Part shown: positions 17,265 through 25,999 of the stretch, one piece after another
Layout: each line of letters begins with the position of its first letter
Position numbering within the stretch: the first letter of the stretch is position 1
NCBI GenBank assembly: GCA_947477655.1
Contig: CANJTS010000001.1
Location: 1-64,000 of the forward strand
DNA: 64,000 nt
Direction of reading: 5' to 3'
From: CAILUG01 sp903844415
GTDB taxonomy: Bacteria; Pseudomonadota; Gammaproteobacteria; Pseudomonadales; Pseudohongiellaceae
Position numbers and translations under genes: made by a program
The notes under the pieces: model-generated
Database searches by the model: none
What the model was told of the DNA's origin: nothing
Seen by the model: the letters and a program-made list of their open reading frames with translations, nothing else

Positions 17265-18905
17265 TTACATCATGCCATCCATTCCACCCATTCCACCGCC
17301 CATACCACCACCGCCACCAGCCGGTTTTTCTTCCGGGTGCTCAGCAATCATGGCTTCAGTGGTTAACATCAAACCTGCTACGGAACCGGCTGCCTGCAGG
17401 GCAGAACGGGTAACCTTGGTTGGATCCAAAATACCCATTTCCAGCATGTCGCCGTATTCGCCAGTGGCAGCGTTGTAACCTTTGTTGCCTTTGAGGCTAC
17501 GTACTTTGTCCAATACAACGGACGCATCATCACCAGAGTTAGAAGCAATTTGTCGCAAAGGAGCGGTAAGTGCGCGTTGCAGAATGGCCAAGCCAACATT
17601 TTGGTCTTCGTTATCACCTTTCAAGCCTTTAATGGCTTGCAGTGCGCGTACCAAAGCAACACCGCCGCCAGGCACTACGCCTTCTTCAACGGCAGCACGG
17701 GTTGCGTGCAATGCATCTTCTACGCGGGCTTTTTTCTCTTTCATTTCGATTTCGGTGCTGGCACCTACTTTTATTACGGCGACACCACCGGCCAATTTGG
17801 CCACACGTTCTTGCAGTTTTTCGCGGTCGTAATCGGAAGATGTTTCTTCGATCTGGGCGCGCAACTGGGTTACACGACCTTCGATTTTTACACTGTCGCC
17901 AGCTCCATCAATAATGGTGGTGTTGTCTTTGGTCAGGATGACACGTTTGGCAGAACCTAAATCAGTTAAAGTTGCACCTTCCAAATTGAGGCCCAGCTCT
18001 TCTGCAATTACGGTAGCACCAGTCAACACAGCAATATCTTGCAACATGGCTTTACGACGATCACCAAAACCAGGGGCTTTGGCAGCAGCAACTTTTACAA
18101 TGCCACGCATATTGTTGACAACCAGAGTGGCCAGCGCTTCGCCTTCAACATCTTCTGCAACAATGAACAGAGGACGACCGGATTTGGCAACGCCTTCTAG
18201 CACTGGCAACATTTCTCGAATGTTGGAGATTTTTTTCTCAACAAGCAAAATCAACGGGTTTTCGAGTTCAGCCGCCATGGTGTCTTGATTGTTGATAAAA
18301 TAAGCCGACAGGTAACCACGATCAAACTGCATACCTTCAACAACAGCCAGTTCGTTTTCGAGACCGGAGCCATCTTCAACAGTAATAACACCTTCTTTAC
18401 CTACTTTCGCCATGGCTTCAGCAATGATGTCGCCTACGCTTACATCACTGTTGGCAGAGATACTGCCCACTTGTGCAATTGCCTTGTTTTCGGTGCAGGG
18501 CTGGGACATTTTGATAAGTTCTGCAACTACTGCCGCAACACCTTTATCAATGCCGCGTTTAAGATCCATTGGGTTCATACCGGCAGCAACTGATTTCAAA
18601 CCTTCGTTCAAAATTGACTGGGCCAGAACGGTAGCTGTGGTGGTGCCGTCTCCAGCAACATCAGAAGTTTTAGACGCAACTTCTTTTAACATCTGCGCGC
18701 CCATGTTTTCGAACTTGTCTTTGAGGGTAATTTCTTTTGCAACTGACACACCGTCTTTGGTCACGGTGGGGGCGCCAAAAGATTTGTCGATAACCACGTT
18801 ACGACCTTTAGGACCCAAAGTTATTTTTACCGCGTCAGCCAGGAGGTTTACTCCTCGGACCATGCTCTGACGGGCCTTATCACCAAATAATACGTCTTTA
18901 GACAT
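17265..18905 (-). CDS. groL: 60-kDa chaperonin GroEL
   Basis: A full-length 546-residue chaperonin subunit that forms double heptameric rings and folds proteins with ATP and GroES. The nucleotide motif VTLGPKGRNV (here KITLGPKGRNVVID), GDGTTTATVLAQ, and the C-terminal Gly-Gly-Met tail (GGGMGGGMGGMDGMM) are all present. It follows groES by 66 bases in the standard operon and ends at a strong terminator. Highly conserved single-locus copy; no anomaly seen. Confidence 0.99.
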   Translation of the reverse strand: MSKDVLFGDKARQSMVRGVNLLADAVKITLGPKGRNVVIDKSFGAPTVTKDGVSVAKEITLKDKFENMGAQMLKEVASKTSDVAGDGTTTATVLAQSILNEGLKSVAAGMNPMDLKRGIDKGVAAVVAELIKMSQPCTENKAIAQVGSISANSDVSVGDIIAEAMAKVGKEGVITVEDGSGLENELAVVEGMQFDRGYLSAYFINNQDTMAAELENPLILLVEKKISNIREMLPVLEGVAKSGRPLFIVAEDVEGEALATLVVNNMRGIVKVAAAKAPGFGDRRKAMLQDIAVLTGATVIAEELGLNLEGATLTDLGSAKRVILTKDNTTIIDGAGDSVKIEGRVTQLRAQIEETSSDYDREKLQERVAKLAGGVAVIKVGASTEIEMKEKKARVEDALHATRAAVEEGVVPGGGVALVRALQAIKGLKGDNEDQNVGLAILQRALTAPLRQIASNSGDDASVVLDKVRSLKGNKGYNAATGEYGDMLEMGILDPTKVTRSALQAAGSVAGLMLTTEAMIAEHPEEKPAGGGGGMGGGMGGMDGMM

Positions 18906-18971
18906 TGTTAGATACCTGTAATTTTATGAGTTCAATATGAAATTCGAGGGGGTGGACAGAGTTTCGGAGGA

Positions 18972-19262
18972 TTAACCTTCCAGCACACCGTAGATTTCGC
19001 TTTCGCTCAGGATGAGCAATTCTTCGTCGCCAATCTTTACGGTATTGCTAGCGTATTTGCCAAACAACACTTTATCGCCCACTTTAAGGCCAACTGGACG
19101 TACCGTGCCGTTATCCTGCACTTTGCCAGGACCTACAGCCAATACTTCGCCTTGTGAGGGCTTTTCTGCGGCGGAACCTGGCAGCACAATGCCACCTGCA
19201 GTTTTGGTTTCTTCTTCTTTGCGTTTAACTACAACGCGGTCGTGTAATGGACGTATTTTCAT
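18972..19262 (-). CDS. groS: 10-kDa co-chaperonin GroES
   Basis: The 96-residue lid of the GroEL chamber. It begins MKIRPLHDRVVVKR, contains the mobile loop EEETKTAGGIVLPGSA and ends EIYGVLEG. The start at 19262 is the family start; an ATG six codons upstream (19280) overlaps the ribosome site GGAG and is rejected. A sigma-32-like promoter lies about 120 bases upstream, so the leader is fairly long. Confidence 0.98.
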   Translation of the reverse strand: MKIRPLHDRVVVKRKEEETKTAGGIVLPGSAAEKPSQGEVLAVGPGKVQDNGTVRPVGLKVGDKVLFGKYASNTVKIGDEELLILSESEIYGVLEG

Positions 19263-19332
19263 TGCTTTTGTCTCCAACATTTACTTAAAAAATAACCTTC
19301 AATACCGGAATATTTCCAGTTCCTAATATCGG

Positions 19333-19365
19333 CAGGGGATTACACCAGTGCGGCTCGAACCCCTG
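19333..19365 (-). promoter_or_regulatory. Possible hairpin in the groES leader
   Basis: Inverted repeats CAGGGG and CCCCTG, with a 21-base loop that includes GGTTCGAGCC, lie in the predicted groES 5' leader. A structured leader could tune translation with temperature, but this is only a possibility. Confidence 0.3.
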
Positions 19366-19378
19366 AGTTCCTTGACTA

Positions 19379-19406
19379 AGATGGGGTGTGCGTTCCTGAT
19401 TTCAAT
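19379..19406 (-). promoter_or_regulatory. Sigma-32 (heat-shock) type promoter of groES-groEL
   Basis: On the minus strand ATTGAA (19401-19406), 14 bases of spacer and CCCCATCT (19379-19386) match the sigma-32 consensus CTTGAA-N13-17-CCCCATNT with one mismatch in the -35. It lies just after the fxsA stop and upstream of groES, the expected place. Confidence 0.85.
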
Positions 19407-19425
19407 GGCTATTATGCAATTATTT

Positions 19426-19974
19426 TTAGGTTTTTGCCTGACTTTTACTAGCTTGTTTATTGGTGTCAATGGGCGTCGTTTGCGTAAGAGCCTCAATAGG
19501 TGAAGCCTCGCGAACAAACTCACCTTCATAGAAGGTCTTGCATGTTTGCCCTGTATGGGATTCGTGTTGCCCCATCTTGTAACTGGTAAAAGTGCCACCC
19601 CCAACCCCATTGCCAAAAGTCTGCAACATGCCAGCGCGTAGTAAATAGGCCACCAGAGGGTGCCTGGTGAACGGAATCAGAAACACAACACCCAATATAT
19701 CGGTGATAAAACCTGGAATAAGGAAAAGTACGCCACCAACTGCTAGCATAAATCCTTCCAGCAACTCAGCGGTGGGCAACTCACCGCTTTGCATACGTTG
19801 CTGTGCACGTATAAGAGTCGCAAACCCCTGCCGCTTGATTATTTGTACACCGACATAAGCTGCTAACAAGACAATTGCGATGGTTCGCAGAGCCCCAATG
19901 CGACTCCCAACCTCCATCAGCAGCATGAATTCTGCAATGGGCAGTATGATAAATAGCAGAAAAATAAAACGCAT
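19426..19974 (-). CDS. fxsA: FxsA family membrane protein
   Basis: A 182-residue cytoplasmic-membrane protein with four hydrophobic segments (about 2-20, 25-45, 75-95, 98-115) and a polar C-terminal tail. MRFIFLLFIILPIAEFMLL and PGFITDILGVVFLIP are family blocks. E. coli FxsA overproduction relieves F-plasmid exclusion of phage T7; its normal role is not known. The start at 19974 begins directly at the first helix; an upstream ATG at 20076 would add 34 unrelated residues. It sits immediately upstream of groES, as in E. coli, where fxsA also neighbours groE. Confidence 0.88.
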   Translation of the reverse strand: MRFIFLLFIILPIAEFMLLMEVGSRIGALRTIAIVLLAAYVGVQIIKRQGFATLIRAQQRMQSGELPTAELLEGFMLAVGGVLFLIPGFITDILGVVFLIPFTRHPLVAYLLRAGMLQTFGNGVGGGTFTSYKMGQHESHTGQTCKTFYEGEFVREASPIEALTQTTPIDTNKQASKSQAKT

Positions 19975-20125
19975 TATAAGTCTCACAGGGCAGGTAGCAG
20001 ATTCAGCTCCAAGGCTCGTTTGCAGCATCATGGGATTTGTATGCGAAGAATAAAAGTCTCCGCGCTCTATTTTCAATGCACCTTGTAAGAGCGAAGCAGC
20101 CTTCTAAAAAATCAATCGACCAAAC

Positions 20126-20608
20126 TCAATCTCGAAAGTTGTCATATTGCAGTGGCACTCCGAATTCACCTTTGCGCAGTACTGCCATTACGTCTTGCAA
20201 GTCATCGCGTTTTTTTCCAGTCACACGTAACTTGTCACCTTGAATGGCAATTTGTACTTTCATTTTCAGGTCTTTTACATGTTTGACAATTTTACGGCCT
20301 ATGTCGGCTTCGATACCTTGCTGTACTGTTACGTTTTGTATGGCCTTTTTCCCCATCAGCACAATGTCGTCCAGTTTGATACAGCTGATATCAATTTGGC
20401 GCTTGATCATTTTGCCTTTCAAAATTTCCAGCATCTGATCTATCTGGAACTCTGATTGTGCAGTCATGGTGACAACACTCTCGGCTAGTTCAAAGCAAGC
20501 ATCCGCCCCTCTGAAATCGAAACGGGTGCCAATTTCACGACTGGCTTGATCAACCGCATTAGTTAGTTCGTGGATGTCCACTTCTGAAATAATGTCAAAA
20601 GTTGGCAT
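20126..20608 (-). CDS. yajQ: YajQ family nucleotide-binding protein
   Basis: A complete 160-residue member of the UPF0234/YajQ family, a two-domain ferredoxin-like fold that binds nucleotides; some homologues bind cyclic-di-GMP and act as regulators. The N-terminus MPTFDIISEVD, the FDFRG block and the C-terminal VTGKKRDDLQ with PLQYDNFRD are diagnostic. It starts 16 bases after the aceF stop and may be co-transcribed with aceEF. Confidence 0.95.
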   Translation of the reverse strand: MPTFDIISEVDIHELTNAVDQASREIGTRFDFRGADACFELAESVVTMTAQSEFQIDQMLEILKGKMIKRQIDISCIKLDDIVLMGKKAIQNVTVQQGIEADIGRKIVKHVKDLKMKVQIAIQGDKLRVTGKKRDDLQDVMAVLRKGEFGVPLQYDNFRD

Positions 20609-20624
20609 TGTTGTTTCCTCCCGA

Positions 20625-22238
20625 CTAGAGAATCAGCAGCCGAATATCACTGAGCAAACCTGCCAAATAAGTACAGAACATGCCACCATCGACTCCATTC
20701 ACCGCACGGTGATCGTAGGACAGGGCAAACGGCAACAGGGTGCGCGGCACAAAGACACCATTTTTGTAAACCGGTTTTATGGCCGCTTTAGAAACGCCTA
20801 GGATCGCCACTTCCGGTGCATTTACGATAGGGGTAAACCCTGTACCGCCAATATTGCCCAGACTGGATATCGTAAAACAACCACCCTCCATATCTTCGCG
20901 AGTCAGCTTGCGATCTTTGGCTTTGGTGCTGAGAACGGCAATTTCGTTTGCGATTTGCCAAATTGATTTTTGATCGACATTTTTAATTACTGGCACCATC
21001 AAGCCTGCAGGAGTTGCAACCGCCACACCAATGTGGATATATTTTTTGTGGATTAATTTGGTGCCAGATGAATGTAACGACACATTAAACTGAGGGTATT
21101 CATGCAAGGCTTGTGCGCACGCTTTTACAATAAAAGGTAGTGGAGAAAGTTTAATTCCTTTTTTATCGGCAAGACTTTTTTGCGCTGTGCGGAACTCTTC
21201 CAGATCAGTCACATCAGCCTCATCAAATTGGGTGACGTGTGGCACATTGAGCCAGTTGCGCGCCATATTTTGCGCAGTTACGCGATGCAACTTACTCAAC
21301 TCTAATTCTTCGACAGCACCAAACTTGCTGAAATCAATATCTTCAATAGGCGGTATGCCGTAACCAGTAGTTGCAGTTTGTATCGCAGCCTTTCCATTTT
21401 GCAGATGTGACTTAACAAAGCCTTGTATATCTTCTTTAACGATACGATTTTTACCACCACTGCCTGCCACCAGAGCAAGATCAACACCTAGTTCACGCGC
21501 TAGTTTTCGGACCGCAGGGCCAGCATAAACATCGACGGAATTGGCTGTGCCAGAAACCATTATTGGAGCAGTACTTGTTATTGGCACTGATGCTGTTGGC
21601 GCAGCGGGAACAGCTACAGGAACAGCTGCAGGTGTATCAACTTGTTGCGGAACTGCGCTGGTTTCTAAATCGAGAATGATCGAACCGGCGGACACTTTGT
21701 CGCCCAGTTTTATTTTGATCGCCACTACTTTGCCAGCTGCCGGTGACGGCACGTCCATAGCAGCCTTGTCCGTTTCGAGCGTGACTAATCCTGCTTCGAC
21801 TTGAATTACATCACCCACTTTGACTAGAATTTCAATCACTTCTACTTCATGCGCATCACCCAAGTCAGGTACTTTTATAGCCTGTATGGATGAGATGCTT
21901 ACATTTTTTGCTACTGACGTAGGCACTGCTGCTTTGACTATTTCTTTTGCAGCAACTGGTGCTGCGGGAGTGGGCACTGGTTTGCTCGCCACAGCAACAG
22001 CGCCTGTTTCCAGTGCGACTAGATCCGCGCCGTGTTTAACTTGATCGCCTACTTTGACCAGCACCTGCTTGACGATGCCACTTTTGGGTGACGGAATTTC
22101 CATTGCTGCTTTATCGCTTTCAAGCACGACCAGTGAATCATTTTCACTTACTTTGTCGCCAATCTTGACCAGCACCTCGATGACCTCAACTGCGTCATCA
22201 CTGCCAAGATCAGGAACTTGAATTTTTTCAACTGCCAC
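20625..22238 (-). CDS. aceF: Pyruvate dehydrogenase E2, dihydrolipoamide acetyltransferase
   Basis: A 537-residue E2 core of the pyruvate dehydrogenase complex. Two lipoyl domains are present, with lipoylated Lys43 (ESDKAAME) and Lys158 (ETDKAAMD), joined by Ala/Pro/Val-rich linkers. A peripheral-subunit binding domain follows (about 245-285, AGPAVRKLARELGVDL), then the catalytic domain with DHRAVNG near the C-terminus carrying the catalytic His. E. coli has three lipoyl domains; two is common in Pseudomonadales relatives. It follows aceE by 78 bases. No E3 (lpd) gene follows within the window. Confidence 0.98.
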   Translation of the reverse strand: MAVEKIQVPDLGSDDAVEVIEVLVKIGDKVSENDSLVVLESDKAAMEIPSPKSGIVKQVLVKVGDQVKHGADLVALETGAVAVASKPVPTPAAPVAAKEIVKAAVPTSVAKNVSISSIQAIKVPDLGDAHEVEVIEILVKVGDVIQVEAGLVTLETDKAAMDVPSPAAGKVVAIKIKLGDKVSAGSIILDLETSAVPQQVDTPAAVPVAVPAAPTASVPITSTAPIMVSGTANSVDVYAGPAVRKLARELGVDLALVAGSGGKNRIVKEDIQGFVKSHLQNGKAAIQTATTGYGIPPIEDIDFSKFGAVEELELSKLHRVTAQNMARNWLNVPHVTQFDEADVTDLEEFRTAQKSLADKKGIKLSPLPFIVKACAQALHEYPQFNVSLHSSGTKLIHKKYIHIGVAVATPAGLMVPVIKNVDQKSIWQIANEIAVLSTKAKDRKLTREDMEGGCFTISSLGNIGGTGFTPIVNAPEVAILGVSKAAIKPVYKNGVFVPRTLLPFALSYDHRAVNGVDGGMFCTYLAGLLSDIRLLIL

Positions 22239-22316
22239 GCTGTTTACTCCTCAAGTCGGGTCAAATCTACACCCGCTTTTGCTTAATTTTTTTCCAATTT
22301 CGCTTCGATACCAGAA

Positions 22317-25001
22317 CTACATCAATACCGGATTAGTTTTTTCAGGATCAAGTCCCAGCTTTTTGATCGCAGCACTGACCACAGTTGTTGCTATCTCTCC
22401 TGTCTTCGCCAATTCGTTGAGAGCCGCGACCACAATGTATTTATGATTCACTTCAAAAAAATGCCGCAATTTTTCTCGGCTGTCGCTGCGCCCAAAACCA
22501 TCAGTGCCTAGCACTTTGTATGGTGCAGGCACAAAAGCACGTATCTGATCGGAATAAATTTTCATGTAGTCGGTGGTCGAAATCACCGGGCCTTCGCGTT
22601 CACTCAGACATTGTTGCACATACGAAAGTTTGGGTTTGGCGGTTGGGTGCAACATGTTCCAACGATCCACTGCCTGCCCGTCACGCGCCAGCTCATTCAT
22701 GCTGGTGGTGCTCCATACATCAACTGCAACTTTGTAATCATTGCGCAACATGGCTGCGGCGGCACGTACTTCACGTAGGATGGTGCCACTGCCCAACAAA
22801 CGTACTCGTAATTTGGTTTTGCCATTAGCATCTTTGTACGCTTTGCTCTCGCCATCCTCAAGCAAATACATACCTTTGAGAATGCCCTCCTCCACACCCT
22901 TGGGCATATCCGGATGGGTATAGTTTTCGTTCATCAGGGTAATGTAATACCAGACATTTTGATCTTCCTTGTACATTCTACGAATACCATCCTGAATGAT
23001 TACGGCAAGCTCGTACGAATAAGTTGGATCGTAACTGACACAGTTGGGAATACTCAGCGCTGCCAGATGACTATGGCCATCCTGATGCTGCAAGCCCTCA
23101 CCATTGAGTGTAGTGCGACCAGCTGTTGCACCCAGCAAAAAGCCACGGGCCTGTAAGTCGCCCGCTGCCCAGCACATATCTCCCACTCGCTGAAATCCAA
23201 ACATGGAGTAATAGATGTAAAACGGAATCAGCGGGTAGTTATTCACACTATAGGAAGTGGCAGCTGCCAGCCATGAACCCATGGAGCCAGCTTCATTTAT
23301 ACCCTCTTCCAACAATTGGCCATCTTTGGATTCGCGGTAATACATCACTTGGCCAGAGTCGGTTGGATCATAAAGTTGGCCTTTGGCCGAGTAGATTCCA
23401 ATCTGGCGGAACATACCTTCCATTCCGAAGGTGCGGGCCTCATCGGGCACAATTGGTACAACTCGATGACCAATTTCCTTATCTTTGACAAGGTTGGACA
23501 AGAGGCGGACAAATGCCATGGTGGTCGACACTTCACGCTCACCTGTGCCTTTGGTCTGTGCTTCAAAAGCACTGAGTTCCGGAACTTTTAAAATCTCACT
23601 ATGACGCTGCCGCTGGGGTAATGAGCCTCCCAATTTGGCACGTTGTGAGCGCATGTATTTCATTTCGGGGCTATCTTCAGCGGGTCGGTAATACGGCACT
23701 TGTTCGAGCTTGTCGTCGGGGATAGGTATGCCGAAACGGTCGCGGAAAGCTTTTAATTCATCTATTGCTAGCTTCTTCGCCGAGTGGGTTGAGTTTTGGC
23801 CTTCTGCCGAAGCGAATGCATAACCCTTGATCGTTTTTGCCAAAATAACGGTAGGACGATCGGTGGTTTCCACAGCCTGTTTGTAAGCTGAATATACTTT
23901 GATTGGGTCGTGTCCACCGCGATTGAGATCCATCAATTGATCATCGGAAAGATGTTCAACCATCTTTAACAGTTCCGGACTTTTGCCAAAGAAATATTCC
24001 CTAGTATAAGCACCACCGCGAGTCCGGAAAGCTTGAAATTCGCCATCTACTAATTCGTCCATGCGCGCTTGCAAGATGCCATCTTTGTCCTTAGCCAGCA
24101 GGCTGTCCCAATGCCGACCCCAGACAACTTTAATTACATTCCAGCCAGCACCACGGAATATACCTTCTAGTTCCTGAATAATTTTACCGTTGCCACGCAC
24201 CGGACCATCCAGCCGCTGCAAGTTGCAGTTGATCACAAAATTGAGATTTCCCAGTTGTTCACGTGCCGCCAGACTGATGGCACCCAGTGATTCTGGCTCG
24301 TCACATTCACCATCACCGAGAAAGGCCCAGATCTGTCGGTCGCCTTGTTTTACCAGGCCACGGTTGTCTAAATATTTCAATACGTGTGCCATGTAGATTG
24401 CCTGCAAAGGCCCAAGCCCCATGGAGACCGTGGGAAATTGCCAATAATCAGGCATGAGTTTTGGGTGTGGATACGACGACAAGCCATTGCCGTCTACTTC
24501 TTGACGGAAATTGTCCAGTTGCTCTGCACTCAACCGACCCTCCATAAACGACCGTGAATACACTCCAGGGGAAGCATGGCCCTGAAAATAGATCAGATCT
24601 CCCAGATGGTCGTCCGAGGGACCACGGAAGAAATTGTTAAACCCCACATCGTACAATGTGGCAGACGACGAAAAAGTCGAGATATGACCACCCAGATCGA
24701 AACCCAGCTTGTTGGCGCGCATCACCATCGCCAAGGCATTCCAGCGAATAATGCCTCGAACAGCGCGCTCCATGCGTTGATCGCCAGGAAGGGTGGCTTC
24801 TTGTGCAACCGGGATGGTATTGCGATAAGGGGTTATTAAGGAATCGAGGGGTAATTGCTGGCCGGATTCAGTGGCTTTATTAACCAGGCACTTGAGTAGA
24901 AATTGAGCTCTGTCCATGCCATGCTGCTTGATGACGGAGGAGATGGAGTCCAGCCATTCCTGGGTTTCTAGGGGGTCTATGTCACGTAAGTTTTCTGCCA
25001 T
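22317..25001 (-). CDS. aceE: Pyruvate dehydrogenase E1 component (homodimeric)
   Basis: An 894-residue thiamine diphosphate enzyme that decarboxylates pyruvate and acetylates the E2 lipoyl group. It has the full length of the homodimeric AceE family. The ThDP-binding block GDGECDEPES and following N (INCNLQRLDGPVRGNGKIIQ in parts) and the C-terminal DGFGRSDSREKLRHFFEV are visible. It begins MAENLRDIDPLETQEWLDS, a standard AceE start. A 23-base palindrome about 100 bases upstream is a likely operator. Confidence 0.98.
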   Translation of the reverse strand: MAENLRDIDPLETQEWLDSISSVIKQHGMDRAQFLLKCLVNKATESGQQLPLDSLITPYRNTIPVAQEATLPGDQRMERAVRGIIRWNALAMVMRANKLGFDLGGHISTFSSSATLYDVGFNNFFRGPSDDHLGDLIYFQGHASPGVYSRSFMEGRLSAEQLDNFRQEVDGNGLSSYPHPKLMPDYWQFPTVSMGLGPLQAIYMAHVLKYLDNRGLVKQGDRQIWAFLGDGECDEPESLGAISLAAREQLGNLNFVINCNLQRLDGPVRGNGKIIQELEGIFRGAGWNVIKVVWGRHWDSLLAKDKDGILQARMDELVDGEFQAFRTRGGAYTREYFFGKSPELLKMVEHLSDDQLMDLNRGGHDPIKVYSAYKQAVETTDRPTVILAKTIKGYAFASAEGQNSTHSAKKLAIDELKAFRDRFGIPIPDDKLEQVPYYRPAEDSPEMKYMRSQRAKLGGSLPQRQRHSEILKVPELSAFEAQTKGTGEREVSTTMAFVRLLSNLVKDKEIGHRVVPIVPDEARTFGMEGMFRQIGIYSAKGQLYDPTDSGQVMYYRESKDGQLLEEGINEAGSMGSWLAAATSYSVNNYPLIPFYIYYSMFGFQRVGDMCWAAGDLQARGFLLGATAGRTTLNGEGLQHQDGHSHLAALSIPNCVSYDPTYSYELAVIIQDGIRRMYKEDQNVWYYITLMNENYTHPDMPKGVEEGILKGMYLLEDGESKAYKDANGKTKLRVRLLGSGTILREVRAAAAMLRNDYKVAVDVWSTTSMNELARDGQAVDRWNMLHPTAKPKLSYVQQCLSEREGPVISTTDYMKIYSDQIRAFVPAPYKVLGTDGFGRSDSREKLRHFFEVNHKYIVVAALNELAKTGEIATTVVSAAIKKLGLDPEKTNPVLM

Positions 25002-25305
25002 TACAAGATGCTCTGCAAGTTCTTAAAAAATGTTGTAGTTAAATTACATTAAGGCTCAATTCTACTTGAGTCATTGCCATTTTTCCAACCGCCAGAAGCC
25101 ATTATGTAGTATTACTACATAATGTTTGACCATGCTTGCCAGGATCAAAAAAAACATCGGGATTATCAGGCTCTGAATTTTGTAGTTAGTTAAAAACATG
25201 GATTTTCAATTAGAGTGCAGCACTCCAAGCAACTCCATTGCACTCTGTTGTTTTCAACAATCGTCAGCTGTCCCTCTACTATTGAAGATGACACCAGATA
25301 CCCCT
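25002..25305. other. aceE upstream region
   Basis: 304 bases between the aceE start and the ampD stop. It contains the palindrome at 25101-25123. No open frame or RNA gene is evident, and I could not fix a confident -35/-10 pair for aceE; a CATAAT within the palindrome could serve as a -10. Confidence 0.6.
25101..25123. promoter_or_regulatory. Perfect palindrome, probable FadR-family (PdhR-like) operator of aceEF
   Basis: Two 11-base arms, ATTATGTAGTA and TACTACATAAT, flank one central T without mismatch. The centre reads TAGTATTACTA, an exact fit to the GntR/FadR-subfamily consensus tnGTantACna. It lies 78-100 bases upstream of the aceE start. PdhR, the pyruvate-responsive repressor of aceEF in E. 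coli, is a FadR-subfamily protein, so this is a natural candidate site. No regulator gene is in the window. Confidence 0.7.
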
Positions 25306-25860
25306 TCATGCAGGCGGCAGACTGTCTAGGTATCGCCCCCAATCAAAGCAAGGACCTGGATCAGTTTTGCGCCCTGGGGCAATATCCGCATGACCAGCAA
25401 TACGTTGTGCGTTGATACCTGGGTATACAAACAACAAAAGTCGTGTGATAGCTGCCAATTGCTGATATTGGGTATCGGTAAAAGGAATCTCGTCCGTACC
25501 TTCGAGTTCGATACCAATCGAATATTCATTACATTCATTACGACCAGCAAAACTGGAGATGCCAGCATGGAAAGCCTTACGGTTGAATGGCACGTATTGC
25601 ACCACCACGCCATCGCGGCGGATAAACAGATGAGCCGATACACGTAAATTACCTATCGCGGCAAAATATGGATGAGCGTTAACATCCAGCCGATTGCAAA
25701 ACAGCTCATCAATATGTGGGCCACCAAAATCACCAGGTGGCAGACTGATGTTATGAATGACCAGCAAACTGATATCCGCGGTGTCGATTCTCTCACTGCA
25801 ATTTGGGGACGGCACTTGCAAGGCGCTTACCAGAAGATGCTCTATAATTTGTAAACTCAT
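25306..25860 (-). CDS. ampD: 1,6-anhydro-N-acetylmuramyl-L-alanine amidase AmpD
   Basis: A 184-residue cytoplasmic zinc amidase of peptidoglycan recycling; loss of AmpD in relatives raises AmpC beta-lactamase. Zinc ligands His36 (VIHNISLP), His157 (AGHADIAPGRKTDPG) and Asp167 fit the family, and Glu120 sits in the IGIELEGTD block. The ATG at 25860 gives the family length; the 38 residues upstream of it are Cys- and Ser-rich and non-homologous. It is divergent from nadC with 139 bases between, as in Pseudomonas. No ampE follows. Confidence 0.95.
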   Translation of the reverse strand: MSLQIIEHLLVSALQVPSPNCSERIDTADISLLVIHNISLPPGDFGGPHIDELFCNRLDVNAHPYFAAIGNLRVSAHLFIRRDGVVVQYVPFNRKAFHAGISSFAGRNECNEYSIGIELEGTDEIPFTDTQYQQLAAITRLLLFVYPGINAQRIAGHADIAPGRKTDPGPCFDWGRYLDSLPPA

Positions 25861-25950
25861 TGAAGGGCACCTGCAAAATGTTGCGCATATGCTAGTGGAC
25901 ACCCGCATTGAGGGCAACTGTGAGTGCCTGGGGCGAGCAAGCTGCAGGGC

Positions 25951-25956
25951 TATAAT
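25951..25956 (+). promoter_or_regulatory. Candidate -10 box for nadC
   Basis: TATAAT stands 43 bases before the nadC start in the ampD-nadC divergent region. No convincing -35 is found 16-18 bases upstream, so the assignment is tentative. Confidence 0.45.
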
Positions 25957-25999
25957 GCGCGAACTTTTAGCCAACTGCTAACCAGCCAAGGCAGTAACG

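Noticed and set aside
19323..19616. An open frame of 97 codons on the minus strand overlapping the 3' end of fxsA
   Set aside because: It lies in another frame of fxsA and the groES promoter region and shows no protein family pattern.
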